Positions 1 through 6,832 of a DNA stretch of 14,488 nucleotides are shown piece after piece. Below the pieces are notes generated by a model, which saw nothing but the letters and a program-made list of their open reading frames with translations, did no database searches and was not told the origin of the DNA. The stretch's first letter is position 1, and each line of letters begins with the position of its first letter. Origin of the DNA: an uncultured Chloroflexota bacterium. GTDB taxonomy: Bacteria > Chloroflexota > Dehalococcoidia > Lucifugimonadales > CAJWER01. The stretch covers positions 1 to 14,488 of the forward strand of contig CAJWER010000059.1 of assembly GCA_913030785.1 (NCBI GenBank), written 5' to 3'. Made by a program: the position numbers and the translations under genes.

Positions 1-1
1 C

Positions 2-634
2 ACGTCGCCGGACTCCGCAGCAGAGGTCGTAAAGACCATTACAGATGCGGGCGGGAGTGCCATTGCGGTCAAGGGCGACGTCGCGAACCTCGACCAGGTG
101 GTCGCGATGGTGAAGCAGGTGGAGGAGGAGCTTGGGGCGGTGGAGATCATGGTGAATAACGCCGGGATCATCAATGACCAGCTACTCATGAGGATGTCCG
201 ACGAGGCATGGCGGCAGGTTATCGATATTAATCTGAACGGTACCTTTTACTGCACTCGAGCGGTGCTGCGCAACATGGTTCGTGCCCGTTGGGGACGCAT
301 CATCAACATCGGGTCGGTGGTTGGCTTGCGTGGCAACCCCGCCCAGACCAATTACTCGGCCTCGAAGGCAGCGATTATGGGCTTCACGAAGGCGTTGGCC
401 AAAGAGGTTGCGAACCGCAACATCACCGCCAACGTTGTCACTCCCGGCTACTTCGAGACGGAGACCACAGCTATTCTGACGGACGAGCAGAAGGCCCGCT
501 GGCTGAGCGTGATTCCGCAGGGGCATTTCGGCGAGGTCGATGACGTAGCCCATATGGTGACGTATCTGGCGGACGAAAAGGCTAAGTACATCACCGGCCA
601 GGTGATTAGCGTAGACGGTGGAATGGCCGTCTAG
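2..634 (+). CDS. fabG: 3-oxoacyl-ACP reductase FabG, 5'-truncated by window edge
   Basis: NADPH-dependent reduction of 3-oxoacyl-ACP to 3-hydroxyacyl-ACP in type II fatty acid synthesis is the expected role. The reading frame is open from base 2, so the gene starts outside the window; 210 residues remain of a family norm near 245, and the N-terminal TGxxxGIG cofactor loop is missing. What remains is diagnostic: NNAGI followed by a QLLMRM-type segment (FabG enzymes have NLLMRM here), catalytic Ser in INIGSVVG, catalytic Tyr (353-355) and Lys in YSASK, the TPG segment, and the C-terminal ITGQVISVDGG. The first in-frame candidate start inside the window (GTG at 98) would discard conserved sequence and is not the true start. 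The next gene in the same direction is fabL, which fits a fatty-acid role. FabG-like SDRs with other substrates exist, but the overall match is close. Confidence 0.87.
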   Translation, partial: TSPDSAAEVVKTITDAGGSAIAVKGDVANLDQVVAMVKQVEEELGAVEIMVNNAGIINDQLLMRMSDEAWRQVIDINLNGTFYCTRAVLRNMVRARWGRIINIGSVVGLRGNPAQTNYSASKAAIMGFTKALAKEVANRNITANVVTPGYFETETTAILTDEQKARWLSVIPQGHFGEVDDVAHMVTYLADEKAKYITGQVISVDGGMAV

Positions 635-999
635 GCGGCGCTGCGGCGCTGCGCGCGTTGAGTGGGGTGGGGTGGGATATGCCGAGGGGCTAGGTCTGCT
701 CTGCCGAACCTACTACCAGGAGATTTGCACAAGTGCGTCTCAGACACGAACCACTCCCTATTCCATGTCAGGAAAAGCACGAAGCGCTCGTCGAGGAGGC
801 TTATCTGGGACCTGTGAGGGGGGCGACTCGAACGTGCAGGGCGATGAACGGTGGGCCCTCGGAGGGGTCTGGCACATCTGCGAGGAGCCCGAGGGTGTAC
901 CTCAGGTATCTACCCTACCTGGTGCCGCCTAAGAAAAGGCGAGGGGCTTAGCCTCGTGGGCGAAAGAGCATTGCAGCATCCCTTTAGGCTCGCCATACG
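635..999 (+). other. 365-bp non-coding region with several hairpins, upstream of fabL
   Basis: I recognise no protein here. The sequence can form a series of stems: CCCTCGG (856-862) with CCGAGGG (889-895); CAGGTA (903-908) with TACCTG (916-921); CGCCT (926-930) with AGGCG (937-941); and CGAGG (940-944) with CCTCG (952-956). The last two share bases 940-941, so they compete. GGCGAG (938-943) could also pair with CTCGCC near 988-993, just before the fabL start. This could be a structured leader or a small RNA gene. It does not contain the signature sequences of SRP RNA, tmRNA, RNase P RNA or a T-box that I can recall. No SD precedes the fabL ATG. GC-rich DNA forms short stems by chance, so confidence is low. 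Confidence 0.3.
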
Positions 1000-1749
1000 A
1001 TGATATTCAAAGGCAAGGTTGCGCTGGTTACGGGTGGCTCTCGGGGTATCGGGAAGGCCATTGCACTGGAATTGGCGAGTCGCGGCGCCGACATCGCCTT
1101 CAACTACTTCCGTGGCCACGATTCGGCTGTCGAGGCACAGCGCGAAATCGAAGACCTGGGTGTCCGGTGCCTCAAAATGAAGGCTCATCTGGGAGAGAAG
1201 GCCCGCATTGAAGAGATGTTCTCTCTGGTGAAGGACGAGTATGGCCGGCTCGACTTTTTGATCAACAATGCCGCGTCCGGCGTTCAGCGGACTGCAGCAG
1301 AACTGGACGAAAAGCACTGGGACTGGACCATTGGGATTAACGCCAAGGCGCCATGGCTTTGCTCGATCGAGGCTAGCAAGCTCATGGACGATGGCGGCGC
1401 AATCGTCAACCTGACTAGCGAAGGGTCGCGGCGTGTACTGCCAAACTACTTTTCGGTGGGCACCTCCAAGGCGGCGCTTGAGGCGGTGACTCGCTATCTG
1501 GCTGTGGAGATGGCCCCGGCAGGGATACGGGTCAACGCCGTGTCCGGGGGATATGTCGAGACGCGCGCGCTGGAACATTTCCCGAATCGCGAGGAGATGC
1601 TGGAGGCGGGCAGGCGCACACCAGCGGGGCGAATGGTTTCGTCGGAAGACATCGCGAAGGTCGTGGCATTTCTGTGCGGAGACGAGGCACAGATGATCCG
1701 AGGCCAGGTGATTGTCGTCGACGGTGGGGCTACGCTTACCGCCAGCTAG
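1000..1749 (+). CDS. fabL: Enoyl-[ACP] reductase (NADPH), FabL type
   Basis: This SDR is predicted to reduce trans-2-enoyl-ACP, the last step of each fatty acid elongation cycle. It is 249 residues long with the cofactor loop TGGSRGIG at 11-18 and NNAASGV at 89-95. The catalytic pair is Tyr150 and Lys157, spaced Y-x6-K as in enoyl reductases of the FabL class rather than Y-x3-K as in FabG. Several stretches recall Bacillus FabL: HWDWT at 106-110, VNAVSGG at 178-184, HFPNRE at 193-198, TPAGRMV at 207-213 and MIRGQ at 232-236. The C-terminus ends VDGG plus a short tail. The ATG at 1000 is where SDR homology begins, although no SD is visible. It follows fabG in the same direction and converges with ygfZ across a 21-bp gap. 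FabL enzymes are known to be less sensitive to triclosan than FabI; that property is family knowledge, not seen here. Confidence 0.85.
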   Translation: MIFKGKVALVTGGSRGIGKAIALELASRGADIAFNYFRGHDSAVEAQREIEDLGVRCLKMKAHLGEKARIEEMFSLVKDEYGRLDFLINNAASGVQRTAAELDEKHWDWTIGINAKAPWLCSIEASKLMDDGGAIVNLTSEGSRRVLPNYFSVGTSKAALEAVTRYLAVEMAPAGIRVNAVSGGYVETRALEHFPNREEMLEAGRRTPAGRMVSSEDIAKVVAFLCGDEAQMIRGQVIVVDGGATLTAS

Positions 1750-1770
1750 GCGGTCGGTGGAGCAGGGTGA

Positions 1771-2775
1771 CTAGTCGGTGTCGAAGGGCAGGGTTGTGAC
1801 ACGGGCGGGTGTCGGGCCGTCGGGTGACTCCAGGAGCAGCTCGGATCCAGGCGTGGCGTGGGCCTTCCTGACGTAGCCCAGGCCAATCACCCCTGCTATG
1901 CGTGGCGACATGGCTGCGGTAGTCATGACGCCGGCCTGTTTACCGTCGAGGAGCAACCGGGTTCCGGACTCGACGGCTGAGTCCCCATCCCATCGCAGCC
2001 CCACAAGACTCTTCTGCACCTTGTCGTAGGTGTTGAGCCTCGCTACGACCTCCTGGCCTATGTAGCAACCCTTTGTAAAGCTGATTAGGGGCATCAGCCC
2101 GGCTTCGAGAGGGTTGTACGACTCGCCCAACTCCTTGCCGAATGCCGGTATGCCCCTCTCCACCCGCAGTGCCTCCGTGACATCGACCCCGGCGGGCTCT
2201 GCACCCGTCTCCAGGAGTGTGTTTTGGAGCTGCGGCCCGTCGGTATCCGCCACCACTATGTCGTACGCCGGAGCGCCGATGAAGTCGGTGCGGATGATGG
2301 TTGCCTGTACGCCGCCTATCACGGCGGAGACGGCCTCATGGGCGTTGGGGACTTCCGTCTGCGCAGGCAGTAACGCTCCAAGGGTCGTTGGGGCGTCCGG
2401 GCCGGCCAGGGAGAAAATTGCCGTCTCCCCGGTCAGGTCACGATAGGTAACGTCCTCGATGATCGTGTAGAAATCTATCCACGAGGACACCGTTTCCTGG
2501 TTGCCCGGTCCGGTCAGCACGAATAGAGAGTCCGCCTCTCGGAGCACGAAGAGGACGTCGACGATGCGGCCCTTGTTTGAGGTCAGGACGGTGGTTGCGC
2601 CATGACCGACTGCCAGATCCTGCAGGGCGTTGGTGGACAGGCGGTCGAGGAGGTCCAGGGCATCTTCGCCCGCGAGTGAGAGGCGTCCGATGTCGGAGCG
2701 GTCTACCAGGGCGACGGCCTGGGTCAGGGCGTCGTATTGCTGCTGAATGGGTGGTGCAGAAGAGGGAGCAGTCAC
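1771..2775 (-). CDS. ygfZ: YgfZ/GcvT-family folate-binding protein (IBA57/CAF17 type)
   Basis: YgfZ proteins are folate-binding relatives of the glycine cleavage T protein that support assembly or repair of certain Fe-S enzymes. The family hallmark K-G-C-x-x-G-Q-E is present as KGCYIGQE at residues 235-242, with the invariant Cys237. The protein is 334 residues, normal for the family, with the T-protein fold spanning most of it and the beta-barrel tail (LVGLRW onward) at the end. The start is GTG at 2775, chosen because GGGAGG lies 7 nt upstream and homology begins soon after. It is the second gene of a minus-strand pair: the A-type Fe-S carrier gene ends 22 nt upstream. That pairing mirrors the partnership of IBA57 with ISCA proteins in mitochondrial [4Fe-4S] assembly, so a shared role is a sound inference. 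The N-terminus (APSSAPPIQQQ) is low-complexity. Confidence 0.88.
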   Translation of the reverse strand: MTAPSSAPPIQQQYDALTQAVALVDRSDIGRLSLAGEDALDLLDRLSTNALQDLAVGHGATTVLTSNKGRIVDVLFVLREADSLFVLTGPGNQETVSSWIDFYTIIEDVTYRDLTGETAIFSLAGPDAPTTLGALLPAQTEVPNAHEAVSAVIGGVQATIIRTDFIGAPAYDIVVADTDGPQLQNTLLETGAEPAGVDVTEALRVERGIPAFGKELGESYNPLEAGLMPLISFTKGCYIGQEVVARLNTYDKVQKSLVGLRWDGDSAVESGTRLLLDGKQAGVMTTAAMSPRIAGVIGLGYVRKAHATPGSELLLESPDGPTPARVTTLPFDTD

Positions 2776-2797
2776 TCAAGGGCCTCCCGGTGGTCGG

Positions 2798-3154
2798 CTA
2801 TACGCCGAAAGAGGTGCCGCACCCGCAGGTGGTCTTGGCGTTGGGGTTGTTGAACACGAACCCTTTGCCGTTGAGCCCGCCGTAGTACTCAAGGGACGTA
2901 CCGGCGAGGAACACGTATGACTTGCGGTCGATACCGAGTTTCATGCCCTGATCTTCGATGACCTTGTCGTCTTCCTTGAACTCGTTAACGAGGTCGAGGA
3001 CGTACGTAAGGCCGGAGCAGCCGCCACCCTTCACCGCGACTCTGAGCTGAGTGCCAGGCTTGCCTGCTTCGGCTGCGAAGACCCTCACATGCTCGGCGGC
3101 ATCAGGGGTGATCGTTATTGTTAGGGGTTTTGGCTTGGGCCTTGCGGTGGTCAT
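2798..3154 (-). CDS. A-type iron-sulfur cluster carrier (IscA/ErpA/SufA/HesB family)
   Basis: A-type carriers accept and deliver Fe-S clusters to apoproteins in the cytoplasm. The three cluster-binding cysteines are in place: Cys46 in GGGCSGLTY and Cys110/Cys112 in the C-terminal CGCGTSF. Length is 118 residues, slightly longer than usual because of a Lys/Pro-rich start (RPKPKP). Two ATGs lie close together, at 3160 and 3154. I prefer 3154 because AAAAGG ends directly against the 3160 ATG but sits 6 nt before the 3154 ATG, a normal SD spacing. A sigma70-like promoter lies just upstream and the gene leads into ygfZ. Which A-type subfamily it belongs to cannot be told from motifs, so I give no symbol. 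Confidence 0.9.
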   Translation of the reverse strand: MTTARPKPKPLTITITPDAAEHVRVFAAEAGKPGTQLRVAVKGGGCSGLTYVLDLVNEFKEDDKVIEDQGMKLGIDRKSYVFLAGTSLEYYGGLNGKGFVFNNPNAKTTCGCGTSFGV

Positions 3155-3186
3155 AGGCATCCTTTTGTGTCAGTCCATTCATAATC

Positions 3187-3216
3187 ATTCTATAGCTGGC
3201 GATGCGAACAAGTCAA
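3187..3216 (-). promoter_or_regulatory. Sigma70-like promoter for the Fe-S carrier/ygfZ pair
   Basis: Read on the minus strand, TTGACT (3211-3216) resembles the -35 consensus at 5 of 6 positions, and TAGAAT (3187-3192) resembles the -10 consensus at 5 of 6, with an 18-bp spacer. An overlapping TATAGA (3189-3194) would give a 16-bp spacer. The -10 element lies about 32 bp before the preferred start codon, leaving room for a short leader with the AAAAGG SD. This is the best promoter match in the left half of the window. Confidence 0.6.
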
Positions 3217-3399
3217 TGAATTGAAGGGCACGGGGTAGCGTGCGTTATTAGGTCGGCGCGGTGTCCTCTGTGTAGACGGGCGCCGCGGAGCGACTCATTC
3301 TGGACGCCGAATGTGCCGTGGTCCCGCACTATGCGGCCGATGGCGTTTCGGTTGTTGTGTTCGTGTTCCTCCGAGTTCGCGGGAGCGCGACATTGTTCA

Positions 3400-3408
3400 T
3401 GCTACAAT
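3400..3408 (+). promoter_or_regulatory. Possible extended -10 promoter for the aldolase gene cluster
   Basis: TGCTACAAT is a good extended -10 element (TGn plus TACAAT), 40 bp before the aldolase ATG at 3449. No convincing -35 is visible, which is acceptable for extended -10 promoters. A small palindrome, TCGCG-GGAG-CGCGA (3377-3390), lies just upstream and could be an operator or chance. The rest of the 3161-3448 divergent region shows nothing else I recognise. Confidence 0.4.
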
Positions 3409-3448
3409 GGCAGCGCTCACCAGAAGCGGCTAATTGTGGAGGTCAACC

Positions 3449-4354
3449 ATGTCTCGATTTCGAGGAATATTTCCCGCAATCATTACCCCGATGACTCCCG
3501 ATGGCGGCCTGAACGAAGCCGCGTTTCGAGAGGTAATGGAGTTCAATATTCAGGCGGGCGTGGATGGCTTTTGGGTGGCGGGGGGAACTGGCGAAAGCAT
3601 CCTGCTGACCGACGAGGAGAATAGGCGGATTGCCGACATCTCCGCGGACCAGAACAGGGGCCGCATCAAGAACATCATGCATGTGGGCGCAGCCACGACG
3701 GTGAGGGCGGCAGCGCTGGCGGAGCATGCTGCCAAAGCGGGGGTTGAGGCGATCTGCTGTGTCCCTCCCTTCTTTTACGGCTTCACCGACGAGCAGATTG
3801 TTGAGCACTACCGAGTGGTCGGAGCGGCCGCGGACCTGCCGTTGTTTGTCTACAACCTGCCGCAGGCGACGAATGTCGAGATTACACCGGAGCTGATGAA
3901 GAAGATAAAGGACGGCGTGCCGCAGTTGGCCGGACTGAAGCACTCGGCCCTCGACTTTTCCAATATCAACACCTTCGCCAGAATGGGTCTGGACTGCCTT
4001 ACCGGTAGCTCAAAGCTGATGCTGCCGGGGCTGGTCATGGGTGCAACGGGCTGCGTTGACGGCCCGCCAAATGCCGCTCCTGAGCTGTGGGTCGAGCTTT
4101 ACAAGACATATCTCATCGGTGACATGGAGAAGGCCCGGGAGATACAAGAAAAGGCTATCGACTTTGCGGACATGGTGGTGAAGAACGGCTTCCACGGCAA
4201 CCTCAAGGCTTTGCTGTCCGAGCGGCTGGGGATAGACTGCGGTGCTCCGCGGCCACCTGGGGAAGCCCCTTCGGAGGAGCAGCGTGCTCACATCGTGGCC
4301 GCTTCTGCCGAGATGGGCATCGGTCGGGTAGCCGTTACCCACGGCGACGCCTAG
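3449..4354 (+). CDS. DHDPS/N-acetylneuraminate lyase-family aldolase (DapA superfamily)
   Basis: This is a class I aldolase TIM barrel that forms a Schiff base with a pyruvate-like substrate. Visible family residues are GGTGES at 45-50 (substrate carboxylate loop), Tyr135 in VYNLP and the Schiff-base Lys164 in GLKHS. The ATG at 3449 is supported by GGAGG ending 7 nt upstream; the in-frame TTG at 3434 would have no SD. Length is 301 residues, usual for the family. The sequence does not settle the substrate: dihydrodipicolinate synthase, sialic acid lyase, keto-deoxy sugar acid aldolases and hydroxyproline-pathway members share these motifs. The loop GGTGES instead of GTTGES and the neighbouring sugar-isomerase-like and HAD genes favour a catabolic aldolase over lysine biosynthesis. 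The next gene begins within about 20-55 nt, so the two are probably cotranscribed. Confidence 0.85.
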   Translation: MSRFRGIFPAIITPMTPDGGLNEAAFREVMEFNIQAGVDGFWVAGGTGESILLTDEENRRIADISADQNRGRIKNIMHVGAATTVRAAALAEHAAKAGVEAICCVPPFFYGFTDEQIVEHYRVVGAAADLPLFVYNLPQATNVEITPELMKKIKDGVPQLAGLKHSALDFSNINTFARMGLDCLTGSSKLMLPGLVMGATGCVDGPPNAAPELWVELYKTYLIGDMEKAREIQEKAIDFADMVVKNGFHGNLKALLSERLGIDCGAPRPPGEAPSEEQRAHIVAASAEMGIGRVAVTHGDA

Positions 4355-4409
4355 GTCTGTAATCAGGAGGACGATCATCCCTGCCAAATACTTTGCTCTG
4401 AAATACCCG

Positions 4410-5237
4410 ATGGCCTCGCCGTTCAAGACGGGCCTGGCGACCCTGAAACGTCTTGGTCTGAAGGCCGAGGCGTCGATGGTGGACGATATCGAGACTGCGG
4501 ACGAGTTCTCCGAGGTGATGATCAGCGCCCACGCGCCCGCGGCTGTCGGCGAGCAGCGACTCAACATCGCGGCCACCGACGAGCCGTTTCGGAGGCTCTC
4601 CATCGATACCATCGTCGCCTATGTCAAGGCGGCCAGCCGGTATCCCCATGTAAGACAGGTCAATATCCACTTCGCCCCAAAGCGATATGTGGCTGATTCG
4701 CAGCCCCACGGCCAGGAGGGTGACTACGACCTGCTGATCGACGGAGTGCGGGAGATCGCGGCGTTTGCAGATACCCGCGGCATCGAGATTGTAATGGAGA
4801 ACATCAACGCCTACTGGACTGACCTCGGAGACGACGTTCAGGCCGAGGACGTTGACTGGTCCGACAGGAACGTCTACTTCGGCATGGCGCCGGAGGAGTG
4901 GGCCCAGACCTGCGAGGACGTGGACCGGCCCAATGTGGGCTTGTGCCTGGATTCCAGCCACACCTGCACGTATGGCCATACCTTCCCCGAGGAGCAGCGT
5001 GAGGAGCGCATCTTGGCGTTTCTGGCCAAGCCGCACCTCATACGGCATGTCCACTGGAACGACAATTATCTGTACGACATGCGGGGTCGTACAGACTCCC
5101 ACGCCATGGTCGGTAAGGGCACACTACCGGAGGAGCTGCATCGGGGCATCAAGTACCTGGACGCAACGCTTCTTCTAGAGCACTTCTACTCGGTGGAAGG
5201 GCTCGAAGAAGAGCTGGCGTACATCGACTCGTTGTAG
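4410..5237 (+). CDS. Sugar phosphate isomerase/epimerase-like TIM barrel protein (xylose isomerase-like)
   Basis: The protein fits the xylose isomerase-like/AP endonuclease 2 superfamily of metal-dependent TIM barrels, which interconvert sugars or keto acids. Likely metal ligands, by spacing and context, are Glu130 in VMEN, Asp181 and His184 in CLDSSH, His213/His215 in RHVHWND and Glu257 in LLLEH. Substrate is unknown. The first ATG is at 4410, but the reading frame is open upstream and encodes KYFALKYP, which looks like the first beta-strand of the barrel. A strong SD, AGGAGG, sits at 4365-4370, far from this ATG and 6 nt before an ATC codon (4377). The true protein may therefore be 11 residues longer. 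It lies directly behind the aldolase gene and before a terminator-like hairpin, so it is probably the last gene of that transcript. Confidence 0.72.
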   Translation: MASPFKTGLATLKRLGLKAEASMVDDIETADEFSEVMISAHAPAAVGEQRLNIAATDEPFRRLSIDTIVAYVKAASRYPHVRQVNIHFAPKRYVADSQPHGQEGDYDLLIDGVREIAAFADTRGIEIVMENINAYWTDLGDDVQAEDVDWSDRNVYFGMAPEEWAQTCEDVDRPNVGLCLDSSHTCTYGHTFPEEQREERILAFLAKPHLIRHVHWNDNYLYDMRGRTDSHAMVGKGTLPEELHRGIKYLDATLLLEHFYSVEGLEEELAYIDSL

Positions 5238-5270
5238 GGCAATGCTGCCGCGTGGTGTTACCCGATTGTG

Positions 5271-5297
5271 GGAGGGCAGGTCACAGACCTGCCCTCC
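5271..5297 (+). terminator. Perfect 12-bp hairpin after the aldolase/isomerase genes
   Basis: GGAGGGCAGGTC (5271-5282) is followed by a 3-base loop ACA and its exact complement GACCTGCCCTCC (5286-5297), then ATTGTTT. It lies 33 bp after the isomerase stop and 24 bp before the next start, as expected for a rho-independent terminator, although the T-tract is weak and interrupted. A GC-rich palindrome this perfect may also be one copy of a dispersed repeat; the two readings are not exclusive. Confidence 0.65.
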
Positions 5298-5321
5298 ATT
5301 GTTTAGGGACGGAGGATTGGT

Positions 5322-6038
5322 TTGGCCGATGATCCCATATCAGGCGTTACGACGCTGACGTTCGACATATTTGGGACGGTGCTGGACCTTTCGGGCACGC
5401 TCGTGCCTGCGTGCGAGGGCTTTTTGGAAGGGCGAGGTGCTGTTGTAGACGGCGCCGCTTTGTGGACGCTGTGGCGGGCGCGGCAGCGTGTTGAGCAGTA
5501 TCAGGACACGCTGTTGGGCAATGGGCACTCTGGGTACCTGGAGACGTGCCGCCGGGCGTTGGTGTACTGCCTGCGCCAGCATCGGATTGAGGTGTCGGAC
5601 GATGATGTTCTGGAGTTCATGAACGTCTGGCGTGAGCTGCAGCCCTATGAGGACGCCCTGCGAGGCCTGGAGCAGATGGCGGGGCGCTACAAGCTAGTGG
5701 CGCTATCGAACGGCGACGCCTGGTTGCTGGAACACCTTGTTTCGGAGAACATCAGGTTCGCGTTTGATGCGGTGATCTCGGTGGACGAGGCCGGTCATTT
5801 CAAGCCTCATCCTTCGGTGTACCGGATGGCCGCGCGGCGGTTGGGCGTGGAGCCGTCGAGCGTGATGATGGTGGCGGCCCACTCCTTCGACATCATGGGC
5901 GCTCGGGCATCCGGGTACAGGGGTGCGTACGTGAACCGGTATGGGCTGCCGCCGGAGGACTCGCCCTATCAGCCGGATCTGGAAGTGACTGACTTCCTGG
6001 AGTTGGCCGCGAGTCTTGAGAAATCAAAGAGTCAGTAG
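5322..6038 (+). CDS. HAD-superfamily hydrolase, type II haloacid dehalogenase-like
   Basis: HAD hydrolases use an aspartate nucleophile; this type hydrolyses 2-haloacids or, often, unknown phosphoesters. Motif I is FDIFGTVLD with nucleophile Asp15; the type II cap includes WRARQ (51-55), resembling the WRxKQ arginine segment of L-2-haloacid dehalogenases; motif II is LSNG (Ser129-Asn130); motif III is Lys161 in HFKPHPSVY; and the last motif is VAAHSFDIMGA with Asp190. The SSNxWD segment of well-studied L-2-haloacid dehalogenases is AAHSFD here, so true dehalogenase activity is uncertain. The start is TTG at 5322, with GGAGG 6 nt upstream. Length is 238 residues, normal for the family. Its 3' end overlaps the stop of the convergent SDR gene by 7 bp. 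Confidence 0.83.
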   Translation: MADDPISGVTTLTFDIFGTVLDLSGTLVPACEGFLEGRGAVVDGAALWTLWRARQRVEQYQDTLLGNGHSGYLETCRRALVYCLRQHRIEVSDDDVLEFMNVWRELQPYEDALRGLEQMAGRYKLVALSNGDAWLLEHLVSENIRFAFDAVISVDEAGHFKPHPSVYRMAARRLGVEPSSVMMVAAHSFDIMGARASGYRGAYVNRYGLPPEDSPYQPDLEVTDFLELAASLEKSKSQ

Positions 6039-6832
6039 TGGATTCCCGGTCCTGAGCCGCCGCCGGCTGCTATGGCGTCCCCGGTGATGGAGCCAGCTTT
6101 GGGAGACGCGAGGAATGCGACCACGTAGGCTATCTCCGTCGCGTCGATGAGTCGGCGAACCGTGTTGCGCTGCGCCATCCCCTCCTCGATCTCCGTCCCC
6201 GATACACCTTCGGCTCTGGCACGTGCCTCCACGAGCCCGGCGGTCGCCTCTGTGCGGGTGGCTCCGGGGTGGACAACGGTGACGTTGATGCCATATGGGC
6301 CTAGCTCGTCGGCCATGTTCTTGGTCATGGCGGACACGGCGACGTTGCGCATGCTGCCGATGGTGGAGCCCGAGGAGCGAGCTGCCATCCCGCTGATGTT
6401 GATGATCCGCCCCCAGCCGCGCTTCTTCATCAGCGGCGCAACCTCTCTGGCGCATCGAAGATAACCCATCACCTTGACGTTCATGTCGTCCCAGAACAGA
6501 TCGTTCGTGATCTCCTCAAGAGAGGGCACGTGGCCTTGGCCTCCTGGCTTCGCAGCGTTGTTGACCAAGATGTCGATATGACCCAGGGCTTTGGTGGCCT
6601 TCTGGACCAGGTTGCGGACCGCATCGTCGTTGCCGGTGTCCGCCTGTATTGGGATGATTCGCCGGCCTGTCTCTGCCTCAAGCTCGCGAGCGGTCGCCTC
6701 AAGGGCCTCAAGGCTCCTTGCGGCGATTACGACGTCGACGCCTTCGCGGGCGAGCTCTCTGGCAATGGCTTTACCTATGCCCTTGCTGCCGCCGGTCACG
6801 ATCGCTGTTTTGTTGGTGAGTTCGAGGTCCAT
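6032..6832 (-). CDS. SDR-family protein lacking the usual Tyr/Lys catalytic residues
   Basis: The Rossmann fold and cofactor site of a classical short-chain dehydrogenase are clear: TGGSKGIG at 13-20, a conserved acidic position in QAD (63-65), NNAA at 91-94 and NVKV at 118-121. The start at 6832 has AGGAGG 7 nt upstream. The catalytic region is abnormal. After the strand GRIINIS (141-147), where a catalytic Ser is expected, comes Gly148, and there is no Tyr or Lys from 148 to 170, where Y-x3-K should lie; the segment reads GSMRNVAVSAM. The chain then resumes normally with TKNMADELG. My recollection is that an SDR subgroup with an RNxAV segment at this place exists, so this is probably a lineage-wide feature and not decay. 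It may be a divergent enzyme or a non-catalytic binding protein. Length is 266 residues. Confidence 0.8.
   Translation of the reverse strand: MDLELTNKTAIVTGGSKGIGKAIARELAREGVDVVIAARSLEALEATARELEAETGRRIIPIQADTGNDDAVRNLVQKATKALGHIDILVNNAAKPGGQGHVPSLEEITNDLFWDDMNVKVMGYLRCAREVAPLMKKRGWGRIINISGMAARSSGSTIGSMRNVAVSAMTKNMADELGPYGINVTVVHPGATRTEATAGLVEARARAEGVSGTEIEEGMAQRNTVRRLIDATEIAYVVAFLASPKAGSITGDAIAAGGGSGPGIHY

Noticed and set aside
618..951. Two overlapping plus-strand open frames between fabG and fabL
   Set aside because: Arg/Gly-rich translations without SD or recognisable domain; they look like chance frames in GC-rich non-coding DNA.
635..999. A known housekeeping RNA (SRP RNA, tmRNA, RNase P RNA) or T-box
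   Set aside because: A CCATGTCAGG string near 763-772 recalls SRP RNA, but the following GGAA-loop and AGCAG sequence are missing. No tmRNA tRNA-like ends, RNase P core sequences or T-box GGGUGGNACCGCG were found.
910..1578. Long minus-strand open frame (222 codons) across fabL
   Set aside because: It is antisense to a clear FabL coding region and its translation has no family character.
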